Assembly: GCF_019091085.1 (NCBI RefSeq) | Contig: NZ_JAGXJY010000007.1 | Span: 1 to 64,000, forward strand | Length of the DNA: 64,000 nt | From: Mesorhizobium sp. GbtcB19 | GTDB taxonomy: Bacteria; Pseudomonadota; Alphaproteobacteria; Rhizobiales; Rhizobiaceae | Reading direction: 5' to 3' | Shown: positions 19,037 to 27,320 of the stretch, piece after piece | Layout: each line of letters opens with the position of its first letter | Position numbering within the stretch: position 1 is the stretch's first letter | Notes under the pieces: generated by a model | What the model saw: only the letters and a program-made list of their open reading frames with translations | Database searches by the model: none | What the model was told of the DNA's origin: nothing | Made by a program: the position numbers and the translations under genes

Positions 19037-19414
19037 TCAGCCTTCGGCAGGCTCCTTCCGAGCCGCCCACTTCAACAGGGCATCGAGCGCGGGACACAGG
19101 GCCTGGCCCCAGTCGGTCAGGCAGTATTCGACCTTCGGCGGCACCTGGTGATGGACGATGCGGCGCACGATGCCGTCGGCTTCCATCTGCCTGAGTTGCT
19201 GGATCAGCATCTTTTGCGAGATCGCGGGAATGGCCCGCTCGAGGTCGGAGAAGCGCAGCACCTTGCCGCCGAACAGATGAAACAGGATCACCAGCTTCCA
19301 CCGGCCTTCGAGGATGCGCAGTACATTCTCGACGCCGCTCGCCGCGGAAGACGGCGTCAGCGGTTCCACCTTACTTTCAGGTAAGTACCTTACTTTTTCG
19401 TCGGTTCTTGTCAT
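19037..19414 (-). CDS. HxlR-family transcriptional regulator
   Basis: From ATG 19414 the protein has 125 residues (131 if the ATG at 19432 is used). The winged-helix core is typical of HxlR: NVLRILEGRWKLVILFHLF, then RFSDLERAIPAISQKMLIQQLRQ, split here as RFSDLERAIP and ISQKMLIQQL, then VEYCLTDWGQAL. HxlR proteins sense reactive or aromatic small molecules and often control divergent oxidoreductases; the divergent SnoaL-like/SDR pair beginning 72 bases away fits that pattern. The GTGGAA just before 19414 slightly favours that start. The much longer frame to 19762 is not coding. Confidence 0.88.
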   Translation of the reverse strand: MTRTDEKVRYLPESKVEPLTPSSAASGVENVLRILEGRWKLVILFHLFGGKVLRFSDLERAIPAISQKMLIQQLRQMEADGIVRRIVHHQVPPKVEYCLTDWGQALCPALDALLKWAARKEPAEG

Positions 19415-19486
19415 TTCCACAGCATATCTCATTTTAGAGACCGGACAAGCGCCGCGACGGGCGGTGGCAACCCACGGAGACAAGCC

Positions 19487-19816
19487 ATGGCCAAAGAACT
19501 TCCCCGGTCGCTGACGAGCTATTTTGCTGCCAAGAACCGTCGCGACATCGACGGCATGCTGGTCCCCTTCTCGCCGGACGCCACGGTCCGGGACGAAGGC
19601 GAGATACATCGCGGACCGGCCGCTATCCGGGCTTGGATGGAAACGACAACGCGCAAATACCGGGTGACGGTCGAAATCGCCGACGTAACGGCCAATGGCG
19701 ATGCATGGCGGGTCGCGGGCATCGTCTCGGGCAATTTTCCCGGCAGCCCGGCGACGCTCCACTACAATTTCACGCTGGCCGGCGACCGAATCGAGAAGCT
19801 GGAGATCGGCGCATGA
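19487..19816 (+). CDS. SnoaL/NTF2-like small protein
   Basis: A 109-residue protein with the NTF2-fold pattern: an N-terminal helix ([16 protein letters not shown]), the segment [24 protein letters not shown], and C-terminal strands ([16 protein letters not shown]). These domains bind small hydrophobic molecules or catalyse isomerisations and hydrolyses. Its stop overlaps the start of the SDR gene (ATGA), so the two are translationally coupled and probably act together, under the divergent HxlR regulator. The substrate is not evident. Confidence 0.85.
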   Translation: MAKELPRSLTSYFAAKNRRDIDGMLVPFSPDATVRDEGEIHRGPAAIRAWMETTTRKYRVTVEIADVTANGDAWRVAGIVSGNFPGSPATLHYNFTLAGDRIEKLEIGA

Positions 19817-20613
19817 CCGTGCAGCAGAAATTTGCGGTCGATAGCCAGGAACTCGCGGGCAAGCGCGTCCTGGTCACCGGCGGCACCAAGGGTGCCGGTG
19901 AAGCCATCGTTCATAGGCTAGCGGCGGCGGGCGCGATTGTTGCGACGACCGCTCGCTCGGTGGGCGGCACATCGTCGTCGAAGCTGTTCGTGCAGGCCGA
20001 TATCAGCACTTTGCAAGGTGCGGAGAAAGTTGCCGCAGCGGCCATCGAGGGGCTCGGTGGCATCGACATCGTCGTCCACAGTGTGGGTGGGTCGAAAAGC
20101 CCCGGCGGCGGATTTGCGGCGCTGTCCGACCAGATCTGGCACGACGAACTCAGCCTCAATTTGCTCGCCGCCGTCAGGCTCGACCGCTTGCTCATCCCCC
20201 AGATGGTGGAGCGAGGCTCGGGCTCCATCGTTCACGTGTCGTCGATCCAGCGCCGCCTGCCCTTGCATGAATCGACAATTGCCTACGCGGCCGCCAAGGC
20301 GGCGCTTTCCACATACAGCAAGGCCTTGTCCAAGGAGCTTGGTCCCAAAGGCATCCGCGTCAACACCGTGGCGCCGGGTTGGATCCACACCACAGCGTCG
20401 GAAGCTATGGTCAAGCGGCTGGCCATTCATGCCGGCTCGGACGAGGCAACCGCGCGTCAGGGCATCATGGATGCCCTTGGCGGCATCCCGTTCGGCCGGC
20501 CGGCGTGGCCGCAAGAGGTCGCGGAACTGGTGGCTTTCCTGGTTTCAGATCGCGCATCGGCGATCCATGGCGCCGAATACGTCATCGACGGCGGTACGAT
20601 ACCGACAGTCTGA
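19813..20613 (+). CDS. Short-chain dehydrogenase/reductase
   Basis: A 266-residue SDR with the cofactor motif [10 protein letters not shown] near residue 20, the NADB-type VHSVGG, the catalytic Ser in HVSSIQRR, and YAAAKAALS as the YxxxK active site. Near the end it has a [16 protein letters not shown] and the terminal [10 protein letters not shown] typical of classical SDRs. I chose the ATG at 19813, which overlaps the stop of the SnoaL-like gene; the longer frame from 19633 is antisense-like extension. It is likely a cytoplasmic NAD(P)-dependent oxidoreductase of unknown substrate. Confidence 0.92.
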   Translation: MTVQQKFAVDSQELAGKRVLVTGGTKGAGEAIVHRLAAAGAIVATTARSVGGTSSSKLFVQADISTLQGAEKVAAAAIEGLGGIDIVVHSVGGSKSPGGGFAALSDQIWHDELSLNLLAAVRLDRLLIPQMVERGSGSIVHVSSIQRRLPLHESTIAYAAAKAALSTYSKALSKELGPKGIRVNTVAPGWIHTTASEAMVKRLAIHAGSDEATARQGIMDALGGIPFGRPAWPQEVAELVAFLVSDRASAIHGAEYVIDGGTIPTV

Positions 20614-20633
20614 ATTCCGATGCCGTCAGCGAT

Positions 20634-20939
20634 TCAAGCGCGAGGTATCGCCGCAGTGATCGTCGGGCTGTCCCAGCCCTCGCCGACCGACATCACGCAA
20701 CTCTGGCCCTTGATATCGGACGCAACCACGGTCCATGTGCCCTGATCGGAAACGAAGATTTCCAGAACGACATTCGGATTGATCAGGCCGCGCCCGGCTA
20801 CGCTTTCGTGGTACTTGTCGCCAAGCGCCTTGACAATATCGGCGCGCGGCGCGCATTGCGACCCCGTCTCTGCCTGAGCCGCCACGGTGGGCATCGCGCC
20901 CGCCGCGACGATCATCGTCGCCCATAGATATCGTGTCAT
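20634..20939 (-). CDS. Small secreted protein with two cysteines (paralogue of 18447-18764)
   Basis: A 101-residue protein with a signal peptide ending AAQA near residue 23. The mature part contains Cys29 and Cys81 and the block GTWTVVASDIKGQSC followed by GEGW, matching the protein at 18447-18764 in motif and in cysteine spacing. It is convergent with the SDR gene, ending 20 bases after it. Possible periplasmic or extracellular role; no family name is known to me. Confidence 0.78.
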   Translation of the reverse strand: MTRYLWATMIVAAGAMPTVAAQAETGSQCAPRADIVKALGDKYHESVAGRGLINPNVVLEIFVSDQGTWTVVASDIKGQSCVMSVGEGWDSPTITAAIPRA

Positions 20940-21072
20940 CCGACACCTCCCGCGCCAGACGTGGACCCCGGTTGCACCGGCGCTGTTCGATCAACCTGCT
21001 CGCATGGCAGGAATGCCTGATAAGACCAAGGATGGGCGGCTGGTTCCATGAAGGCGCACACAGTTCGCAAAA

Positions 21073-21102
21073 GAAAAGCCCGGCGCAACGGCCGGGCTTT
21101 TC
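21073..21102. terminator. Hairpin terminator, probably bidirectional
   Basis: AAAAGCCCGG-CGCAACGG-CCGGGCTTTT forms a GC-rich stem flanked by A and T runs on both sides. It lies in the 308-bp gap between the small secreted protein (20939) and mmsA (21248), downstream of mmsA on the minus strand and therefore likely its terminator. The rest of the gap holds only the mmsA-end remnant. Confidence 0.8.
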
Positions 21103-21150
21103 GCGTTCGATCCTGATGCCCACGCGCCCAGCGCGCAGACTGTAATCACT

Positions 21151-21194
21151 CAGTTCATCGTCGGGATGACGAACTCGGCGCCGTCCTTGATGCC
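21151..21194 (-). pseudogene. Remnant of the last codons of a second mmsA-like gene
   Basis: This 44-bp block matches the 3' end of the intact mmsA gene (21249-21292) at 41 positions, and all three differences are synonymous when translated. It encodes the same terminal residues GIKDGAEFVIPTMN and a stop. The repeat unit begins 98 bp before the intact end. The synonymous pattern suggests a relic of a diverged homologous gene rather than a fresh slippage duplication. Confidence 0.6.
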
Positions 21195-21247
21195 AGCCCG
21201 CACGCCCGCAGCCGAAGGCGAGGACGTGCAACCAAGAAACCGTCCGG

Positions 21248-22744
21248 TCAGTTCATCGTCGGGATGACGAACTCCGCACCATCCTTGATGCCGGACGGCC
21301 AACGCGAGGTGACCGTCTTGGTCTTGGTGTAGAAACGGAAGGCATCCGGACCATGCTGGTTGAGGTCGCCGAAGGATGACGCCTTCCAGCCGCCGAACGT
21401 GTAATAGGCGATCGGCACCGGGATCGGCACGTTGACGCCGACCATGCCGACCTGGACACGGCTGGCGAAGTCACGCGCGGCGTCGCCGTCGCGGGTGAAG
21501 ATGGCAACGCCGTTGCCCATCTCGTGGTCGTTGGCGAGCTTGATGGCATCCTCGTAGCGCGGCGCGCGCACCACCGAGAGCACCGGCCCGAAGATCTCTT
21601 CTTTGTAGATGCGCATGTCGGCGGTCACGTTGTCGAACAGGCAGCCGCCCATATAGTAGCCGTTCTCATAGCCCTGCATCTTGAAGCCGCGGCCGTCGAC
21701 GACGAGCTTGGCGCCTTCCTTGACGCCGATATCGACATAGCCCTTGACGCGTTCCAGCGCCTGCGCTGTCACCAGCGGGCCGAAATCGGCCGCGGAGTCG
21801 GTCGAGGGGCCGACCTTCAGGCTTTCGACGCGCGGCACCAGCTTTTCCATCAGCCGGTTGGCGGTGTCGTTGCCGACCGGGACCGCCACCGAGATCGCCA
21901 TGCAGCGTTCGCCTGCCGAGCCGTAGCCGGCGCCGATGAGCGCATCGACCGTCTGGTCCATGTCGGCGTCGGGCATGATGATCATGTGGTTCTTGGCGCC
22001 GCCGAAGCACTGCACGCGCTTGCCGGCCGCAGTGCCGCGCGAATAGATGTAGTGGGCGATCGGCGTCGAGCCGACGAAGCCGACGGCCTTGATGTCCGGA
22101 TCGTCGAGGATCGCATCGACCACTTCCTTGTCGCCGTTGACGACGTTGAGGATACCGGCCGGGAGGCCCGCCTCGATGAACAGCTCCGCGATGCGGATCG
22201 GCACGCCCGGATCGCGCTCGGACGGCTTCAGGATGAAGGCGTTGCCGCAGGCGATCGCCGGCGCGATCTTCCACAGCGGGATCATGGCCGGGAAGTTGAA
22301 CGGGGTGATGCCGGCGACGACACCGAGCGGCTGGCGCATCGAATAGACGTCGATGCCGGGGCCGGCGCCATCGGTGAACTCGCCCTTCATCATATGCGGG
22401 GCGCCGATGCAGACCTCGACCACTTCGAGGCCGCGCTGGATGTCGCCCTTGGCGTCGGCGATGGTCTTGCCATGCTCGCGCGCCAGGATGTCGGCCAGTT
22501 CGTCATAGTCGCGGGCGACCAGCTCGAGGAATTTCATCAGCACGCGCACGCGGCGCTGCGGGTTGGTGGCGGCCCACTTGGGCTGCGCCGCCTTGGCGTT
22601 CTCGACCGCGGCGCGTAGTTCCGCCTGCGAGGCGAGCGCCACCGTGCCGCGCACGGAACCGTCCATCGGCTGCATCACATCCTGCTTGCGGCCGCTGGTG
22701 CCGGCGACACGCTTGCCGCCGATGAAATGACCGTATTCGATCAT
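21248..22744 (-). CDS. mmsA: Methylmalonate-semialdehyde dehydrogenase (CoA-acylating)
   Basis: A 498-residue aldehyde dehydrogenase of the MmsA branch, converting methylmalonate semialdehyde or malonate semialdehyde to propionyl-CoA or acetyl-CoA in valine and inositol catabolism. Visible motifs include TPFNFPAMIPLW, KPSERDPG, FVGSTPIAHYIY, the catalytic Cys281 in GSAGERCMAIS, and EEIFGPVLSV. MmsA enzymes lack the usual general-base Glu seen in other ALDHs, consistent with CoA use. The ATG at 22744 has AAGGGAGAG upstream; the longer frame to 23446 runs through repeats. A LysR regulator is divergent. The nearby liv transporter would feed valine, a plausible link. Confidence 0.95.
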   Translation of the reverse strand: MIEYGHFIGGKRVAGTSGRKQDVMQPMDGSVRGTVALASQAELRAAVENAKAAQPKWAATNPQRRVRVLMKFLELVARDYDELADILAREHGKTIADAKGDIQRGLEVVEVCIGAPHMMKGEFTDGAGPGIDVYSMRQPLGVVAGITPFNFPAMIPLWKIAPAIACGNAFILKPSERDPGVPIRIAELFIEAGLPAGILNVVNGDKEVVDAILDDPDIKAVGFVGSTPIAHYIYSRGTAAGKRVQCFGGAKNHMIIMPDADMDQTVDALIGAGYGSAGERCMAISVAVPVGNDTANRLMEKLVPRVESLKVGPSTDSAADFGPLVTAQALERVKGYVDIGVKEGAKLVVDGRGFKMQGYENGYYMGGCLFDNVTADMRIYKEEIFGPVLSVVRAPRYEDAIKLANDHEMGNGVAIFTRDGDAARDFASRVQVGMVGVNVPIPVPIAYYTFGGWKASSFGDLNQHGPDAFRFYTKTKTVTSRWPSGIKDGAEFVIPTMN

Positions 22745-22907
22745 GGCTTCTCTCCCTTGTTTGGTGATGATGCCATTGTCCGCCTTTGCGGCGGCGATGG
22801 CAACGCGAGGAAGATCGCAACCGTTGTGCGAAAAATAGACAACCAGACAGGAGTGTGCATTAATTGTCGCAAATGACGGGTAGCTGAAAAGAGCCGAAGC
22901 TTGCATA

Positions 22908-23064
22908 CACCCCCCTCTGGCCTGCCGGCCATCTCCCCCGCAAGGGGGGAGATCGGATGTCACGCGCGCTTTCGCCAATCGCCAACCCTTGAGGAGAGGC
23001 GCCGTCGAGGAAGCTGCCAATCTCCCCCCTTGCGGGGGAGATGTCCGGCAGGACAGAGGGGGGT
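22908..23064. repeat. Composite inverted-repeat intergenic element (family B)
   Basis: Two outward hairpin modules face each other. The left reads CCCCCCTCTGGCCTGCCGGCC-ATCTCCCCC-GCAAGGGGGGAGAT in pieces, and the right is its approximate complement (AATCTCCCCCCTTGCGGGGGAGATGTCCGGCAGGACAGAGGGGGG in pieces), separated by about 65 bp. The copy at 40023-40182 has the same design. It occupies most of the 361-bp gap between mmsA and its divergent LysR gene; the remaining mmsA-proximal ~160 bases hold no recognised feature. Confidence 0.85.
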
Positions 23065-23105
23065 GGGCGGGAACGCGGCGTCCGCCATTGACGCGGACCA
23101 TCCCC

Positions 23106-23987
23106 ATGAACTGGGATGACGTCCGCATCTTTCTCGCCGTGGCGCGCGCCGGGCAGATCCTCGGCGCGGCGAAACGCCTGGAGCTCAACCACGCGACCGT
23201 CTCGCGCCGCATCGCCGCGCTGGAGGAGGCGCTGCGCACAAAACTCTTCCGCCGCCTGACCACCGGCAGCGAGCTGACGCCGGCCGGCGAGCGCTTCCTC
23301 GACATAGCCGAGCGCATGGAAGGCGACATGATCGCGGCGCGCTCGACCATTGCCGGCGAGGGTGACGACGTCTCCGGCACCGTGCGCATCGGCGCGCCGG
23401 ACGGATTTGGCGTCGCCTTCCTGGCCAAGCGGCTCGGCGAACTCACCGCGCTTCACCGCGAGCTGACCATCCAGTTGGTGCCGGTGCCGCGCTCCTTTTC
23501 GCTGTCCAGGCGCGAGGCCGATATCGCGATCACAGTCGAGCGGCCGACCGAGGGGCGACTGGTGGCAGGCAAGCTGGTCGACTACACGCTCGGTCTTTTT
23601 GCCTCGCGGGCCTATGCCGAGGCCAACGGCTTGCCGAAGGCGCCGGCTGAGCTCGGCCGGCATACGCTGATCGGCTATGTGCCGGACCTCATCGTCAGCC
23701 CTTCGCTCGACTATGCCGCCGAGTTCAGCCCGGACTGGCGCACCAGCTTCGCCATCTCCTCGGCGCTCGGCCAGGCCGAAGCAGTGCGATCTGGCGCCGG
23801 CATCGGCATCCTGCACACTTTCGTCGCCCGCTCGATGCCGGAGCTCGTGCCCGTCGACATGGTCGCGCCCATCCGCCGCGCCTACTGGCTGGTCTATCAT
23901 GAATCGGTGCGGCCGCTGCGCCGCGTCCAGCTCGTCGCCAACTTCATCACCAAGGCGGTGGAGCGGGAACGGAGTCTTTTCGTCTAA
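23106..23987 (+). CDS. LysR-family transcriptional regulator, divergent from mmsA
   Basis: A 293-residue LysR protein beginning MNWDDVRIFLAVARAGQILGA with the helix-turn-helix AAKRLELNHATVSRRIAAL and the linker EEALRTKLFRRL. The C-terminal effector domain includes VRIGAPDGFGVAFL. The start at 23106 is preferred over an in-frame start at 22989 because the extension crosses the family B repeat. It is divergent from mmsA and probably regulates it, although the repeat element lies between. Its 3' end overlaps the convergent secreted-protein gene by 4 bases. Confidence 0.92.
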   Translation: MNWDDVRIFLAVARAGQILGAAKRLELNHATVSRRIAALEEALRTKLFRRLTTGSELTPAGERFLDIAERMEGDMIAARSTIAGEGDDVSGTVRIGAPDGFGVAFLAKRLGELTALHRELTIQLVPVPRSFSLSRREADIAITVERPTEGRLVAGKLVDYTLGLFASRAYAEANGLPKAPAELGRHTLIGYVPDLIVSPSLDYAAEFSPDWRTSFAISSALGQAEAVRSGAGIGILHTFVARSMPELVPVDMVAPIRRAYWLVYHESVRPLRRVQLVANFITKAVERERSLFV

Positions 23988-24559
23988 TCCGCGTCGAGCA
24001 CGAACGAACTCACCACCTTCTCGGCTTCGTCCGCCAGCGGCGCCCATTTGCGCGCGGCCTCCTCTGCGCTGTCAGCCGCGATCCCGCAATCGACGAAGCC
24101 GTAATGCGAATGGCGCAACGTCAGCGCGATGCGGGAATGGCCGTAGAAGCTGACATTCTCATCGGCATAGTGGAAATCCATGTCGGCTATCCGCACCGGA
24201 TAGCCGTCCGGGAAATGCGCCAGCCTGTCCTGGCTGAAGCTGGCCGATTGATAGGCGACGCCGACCATGGTCTGCCAGTCGCTCATCGACCAGTCCTTCT
24301 CCATGAAGACCCTGCGATCAGGCGGATTTTCCGGCGCGTTCGGATCGTACGAATTTTCCGACACCCGGCAGGTGAGCCCGCCTTCACCGGATTTGACCTT
24401 GAGCCGTATGGTATTGTCGAAGTTGGTTTCGCTCGTCCATCCCTCCGGATAGGTCAGCGAGAAGACGTGCTCCTTGTCGTGAACGGTCTTGTCCGTGGCA
24501 AGCGCGGCCGTGGCTGAGATCAGACATGCCGCCGCCGTGGCCAGACGATAAAGTCGCAT
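23984..24559 (-). CDS. Secreted protein of unknown function
   Basis: A 191-residue protein with a signal peptide (MRLYRLATAAACLISATAALA, cleaved near residue 21) given here only to its end. The mature part starts TDKTVHDKEHVFSLTYPEGW, which resembles the photosystem II PsbP/DUF1795-like fold used by some lipoproteins and periplasmic proteins (a VFSLTYPEGW strand-turn). Two cysteines (in LTCRVSE and FVDCGIA) may pair. The ATG at 24559 has GGGGAGA about 11 bases upstream; the longer frame to 25084 is not coding. No partner is evident; the phospholipase pair lies on the opposite strand. Confidence 0.75.
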   Translation of the reverse strand: MRLYRLATAAACLISATAALATDKTVHDKEHVFSLTYPEGWTSETNFDNTIRLKVKSGEGGLTCRVSENSYDPNAPENPPDRRVFMEKDWSMSDWQTMVGVAYQSASFSQDRLAHFPDGYPVRIADMDFHYADENVSFYGHSRIALTLRHSHYGFVDCGIAADSAEEAARKWAPLADEAEKVVSSFVLDAD

Positions 24560-24703
24560 CCGCAATGTTCTCCCCAGGCGCCGCCGACCATAGCACAGCG
24601 GTGGAGAGTGCCGCCTTGCACTTGCCACAAAGTCGGCGAGTGTGGCACCAGCGCTGTGCCATGCCATGGCAGGCGAAGGGAATATCGGATCACCGGCGGA
24701 AAC

Positions 24704-25144
24704 ATGCGAGCCGTTCTTGCCATTCTGCCGCTGCTTTTTCTGTCGGACTGCGCCAATCCCTGGACAAAGGTTCCGGAAGCGGACCTGCCGAAGCCGATCC
24801 GCTACGCCATGGCGCGCCCATCGCCTTTCGTCATCGGCAATTATTGCGGTCCGGGCACGCGCACCGGCGATCTGTCGGCAAGACCGGTCGACCGTCTCGA
24901 TGCCGCCTGCCAGGTCCACGACGCCTGCTACATTGCCCGCCACAATCATTGCGACTGCGACGGCGCTCTGGTCGCTTCCGCAAGGAAGATCCGCGACGAC
25001 AGGACGGCGCCGCGCAAGATGCGCAACGAGGCCGAATTGCTGATCGCCACCTTCGCCTTTCCCGTCTGCCGGATCTTTCCGCAAGGCTTCCTGCCGCCGC
25101 GCGACCCGGCTGAGCTCAAGGCGATGAACGGGGCGGCCGGATGA
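24704..25144 (+). CDS. Phospholipase A2-like secreted protein
   Basis: A 146-residue protein with an N-terminal hydrophobic segment (RAVLAILPLLFLSDC) that could be a signal peptide or an atypical lipobox ending at Cys16. It contains the calcium-loop-like NYCGPGT (Tyr47-Thr52) and the active-site motif CQVHDACY (Cys69-Tyr76), with His72 and Asp73 in the places expected for the PLA2 catalytic dyad. Further cysteines (CDCD at 83-86) suggest disulphides. PLA2 enzymes hydrolyse the sn-2 ester of phospholipids. The gene is coupled by an ATGA overlap to a phospholipase D-like gene. The ATG at 24704 is chosen because the extension to 24608 lacks family features. Confidence 0.75.
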   Translation: MRAVLAILPLLFLSDCANPWTKVPEADLPKPIRYAMARPSPFVIGNYCGPGTRTGDLSARPVDRLDAACQVHDACYIARHNHCDCDGALVASARKIRDDRTAPRKMRNEAELLIATFAFPVCRIFPQGFLPPRDPAELKAMNGAAG

Positions 25145-27297
25145 GCGTCGGGTCAGCCATCACCAAAGCATTGCTTGGGTCGGCGCTGGCGGCGCTGGCC
25201 AATTGCGCCGGCATGCCCGGACATTCGGCCTGCGCCTTCTTTCCGGGCGACGGCGCCTGCGGCCGCCCGCCCGTCTCGGCGGACAACGGCGCCACGATCG
25301 CCACCGCGCATTACTTCGCGAACGACGGCAACAGCGCTTACGAGAAACAATTCCAGGCGCTGCTCGCCCAAAGCCGCATCGATGCGCTCGACCGCGCCAA
25401 CGGCACCGGCCGCTTCGGCCGCGACTGGCGCGACGTCCAGAACAGCGGCTTCCACGATACCTACCAGGCACTGCAAAGGCTGGCGAAGCCGCTCGGCGAG
25501 ACGGAGCTGGCGCCGGCGCAAGGCAAGGCGGGCGAAGGCCATTTCACCGGCCGCTGGCGCATGTCGCGGCAGACGCTTTATCTCGATGCCGCGGCGCGGG
25601 CGTCGGCGCCCAAGACCTTCAGCTTCTCCGGCCTGCAGGCGCGCTCGGTCGAGATCGTGCTGCGCCAGGCGGGGCAATACCCAGTCGACATCAGCGGCAC
25701 CTGCAACGGCCCGCTGGCCATCCGCGCATCCGGCCGGTCCACTACGGTCGCCGGAGCTTCGCCGTTCCATCTCGGCCTGCCGGTCGCCGAAACCTCCGTC
25801 AGCCTGTTTCCCGACGAGACGCTCACCCGCTGCGATCTGCGCATCACTTCGACCGTAGCGCCGGCCGGCGCACCGCTGACCTTGCTGCGCGAGGAGGTGG
25901 CCGATCCCTGGATCGCGGGGCTCGACAGCCGCTATGACCGCTGCCCGGTGCCCGATTCCACGGGGCTGGAGGAGCTCGACCGCGTCTTTTATGCCAGCCG
26001 CTGGCTGTCGCAGACCTGCGCGCTGTCGCTGGGATCCCCGACCCTGCTGCGCAAGTCGCGCGACGGCTTCAACGCCAAGGTCGAAACCTTGCTCGGCAGG
26101 AGGCTGCCGGACAGTGCCTTCGACAAGGCCGATCCCGAACTGCCGCTCGATTTCTCCAACGCGCCGAAACTCCGTCTGATCTATCTGTCGTCGCTGGAGT
26201 TCAAGGCGGATTTTTCCGGCCGTGTCATGGAGCGGCTGATCCGCCATCACGCCGCACTTGGCACCAAGGTGCGCATCCTGGTGACCGACGTGCTGGAGCG
26301 CGAGAAAGACGACACCATGCTGCACCGCCTGGCCTCCGAATTCCCCAATGTCGAACTGCAGGAATATCGCTGGCAGGCCGATCACGGCGCGCCGCTCGAC
26401 GAGCAGATTTCACAGCTGCACAAGACCCATCACATCAAGATGCTGGCGACGCTGGCCGAAGAGCCTGGACGCTCGCGCGTCATCATCGGCGGACGCAACA
26501 TCCATGACGGCTTCCTGTTCCACAAGCCGGTCGACCTGACCCGCTATCCGGACCTGGAGCAATACGGCAAGACCGACGGCTTCTCGCTGAATTACTATTC
26601 CAACTGGAGCGATTTCGACATCGAGATCGCCGACCAGGCGACCGTCGAGACGCTGGCCGCGCATCTGTCGACCATCTGGCTGCGCGACGCCGACACCAAT
26701 CTGTCGCGGCCGTTTTCCATCCCGGTTCCCGGTGGGAGCCCACGGGGCGTGGCGCGGCATTTCATTTCCGTCCCCTATGAGGACGGGCATGCGCTGGAGG
26801 CCTATTTCGTCGAACTGATCGACACCGCCGAGCATCATATCGAGATCGTCAATCCCTACCTCAACCTGACGCCCGACATCGCCCGCGCCTTTGACCGCGC
26901 GCTGGCCAAGGGCGTGAAGATCGACGTCGTCGGCCGCATCGACCTCAAGGGCGACATTGGCGGCCGCTTCCTGACCGCGCTCAACAAGCTGTTCGTCGAG
27001 AGATACGGCGATCGCATCAACATCCGCGAATTCAAGGCGCCGGATGTCGTGCTGCATTCCAAGATCATGATGATCGACGAAAGGCTGGTCGCCATCTCGT
27101 CGGTCAACCTCAACAACCGCAGCTTCTTCCATGACAGTGAGAACGGCATGGTCGTGCTCGATCCGGCCTTCTACCGGCGCATGAAGCCGGTCTATGACGA
27201 TTACCTCGCCCATTCGCGCCCGGTCGCCACCAATGTCACGATCAGCTGGGCCTACCGGCTGCTGTTCAGCGACAGCTCGGTCCGGCAGGCGTTTTGA
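25141..27297 (+). CDS. Phospholipase D-like exported protein
   Basis: A 718-residue protein with a hydrophobic start containing LANCAG (possible lipoprotein signal, though Asn before Cys is unusual). The C-terminal half has two HKD motifs of the PLD superfamily: HIKMLATL with His431 and Lys433, followed by GGRNIHDG, and HSKIMMID with His639, Lys641 and Asp646, followed by SSVNLNNRS. These would form one active site for phosphodiester hydrolysis or transphosphatidylation, as in cardiolipin synthases. The N-terminal ~270 residues have no motif I recognise. It is coupled to the PLA2-like gene, suggesting a joint role in envelope or host-membrane lipid attack. Confidence 0.82.
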   Translation: MSVGSAITKALLGSALAALANCAGMPGHSACAFFPGDGACGRPPVSADNGATIATAHYFANDGNSAYEKQFQALLAQSRIDALDRANGTGRFGRDWRDVQNSGFHDTYQALQRLAKPLGETELAPAQGKAGEGHFTGRWRMSRQTLYLDAAARASAPKTFSFSGLQARSVEIVLRQAGQYPVDISGTCNGPLAIRASGRSTTVAGASPFHLGLPVAETSVSLFPDETLTRCDLRITSTVAPAGAPLTLLREEVADPWIAGLDSRYDRCPVPDSTGLEELDRVFYASRWLSQTCALSLGSPTLLRKSRDGFNAKVETLLGRRLPDSAFDKADPELPLDFSNAPKLRLIYLSSLEFKADFSGRVMERLIRHHAALGTKVRILVTDVLEREKDDTMLHRLASEFPNVELQEYRWQADHGAPLDEQISQLHKTHHIKMLATLAEEPGRSRVIIGGRNIHDGFLFHKPVDLTRYPDLEQYGKTDGFSLNYYSNWSDFDIEIADQATVETLAAHLSTIWLRDADTNLSRPFSIPVPGGSPRGVARHFISVPYEDGHALEAYFVELIDTAEHHIEIVNPYLNLTPDIARAFDRALAKGVKIDVVGRIDLKGDIGGRFLTALNKLFVERYGDRINIREFKAPDVVLHSKIMMIDERLVAISSVNLNNRSFFHDSENGMVVLDPAFYRRMKPVYDDYLAHSRPVATNVTISWAYRLLFSDSSVRQAF

Positions 27298-27320
27298 GCG
27301 AACGCCGCCCTACAAGATTA

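Noticed and set aside
22908..23064. C/G-run inverted repeats considered as a CRISPR-like array
   Set aside because: Only two facing modules with a single spacer; no regularly spaced direct repeats and no cas genes.
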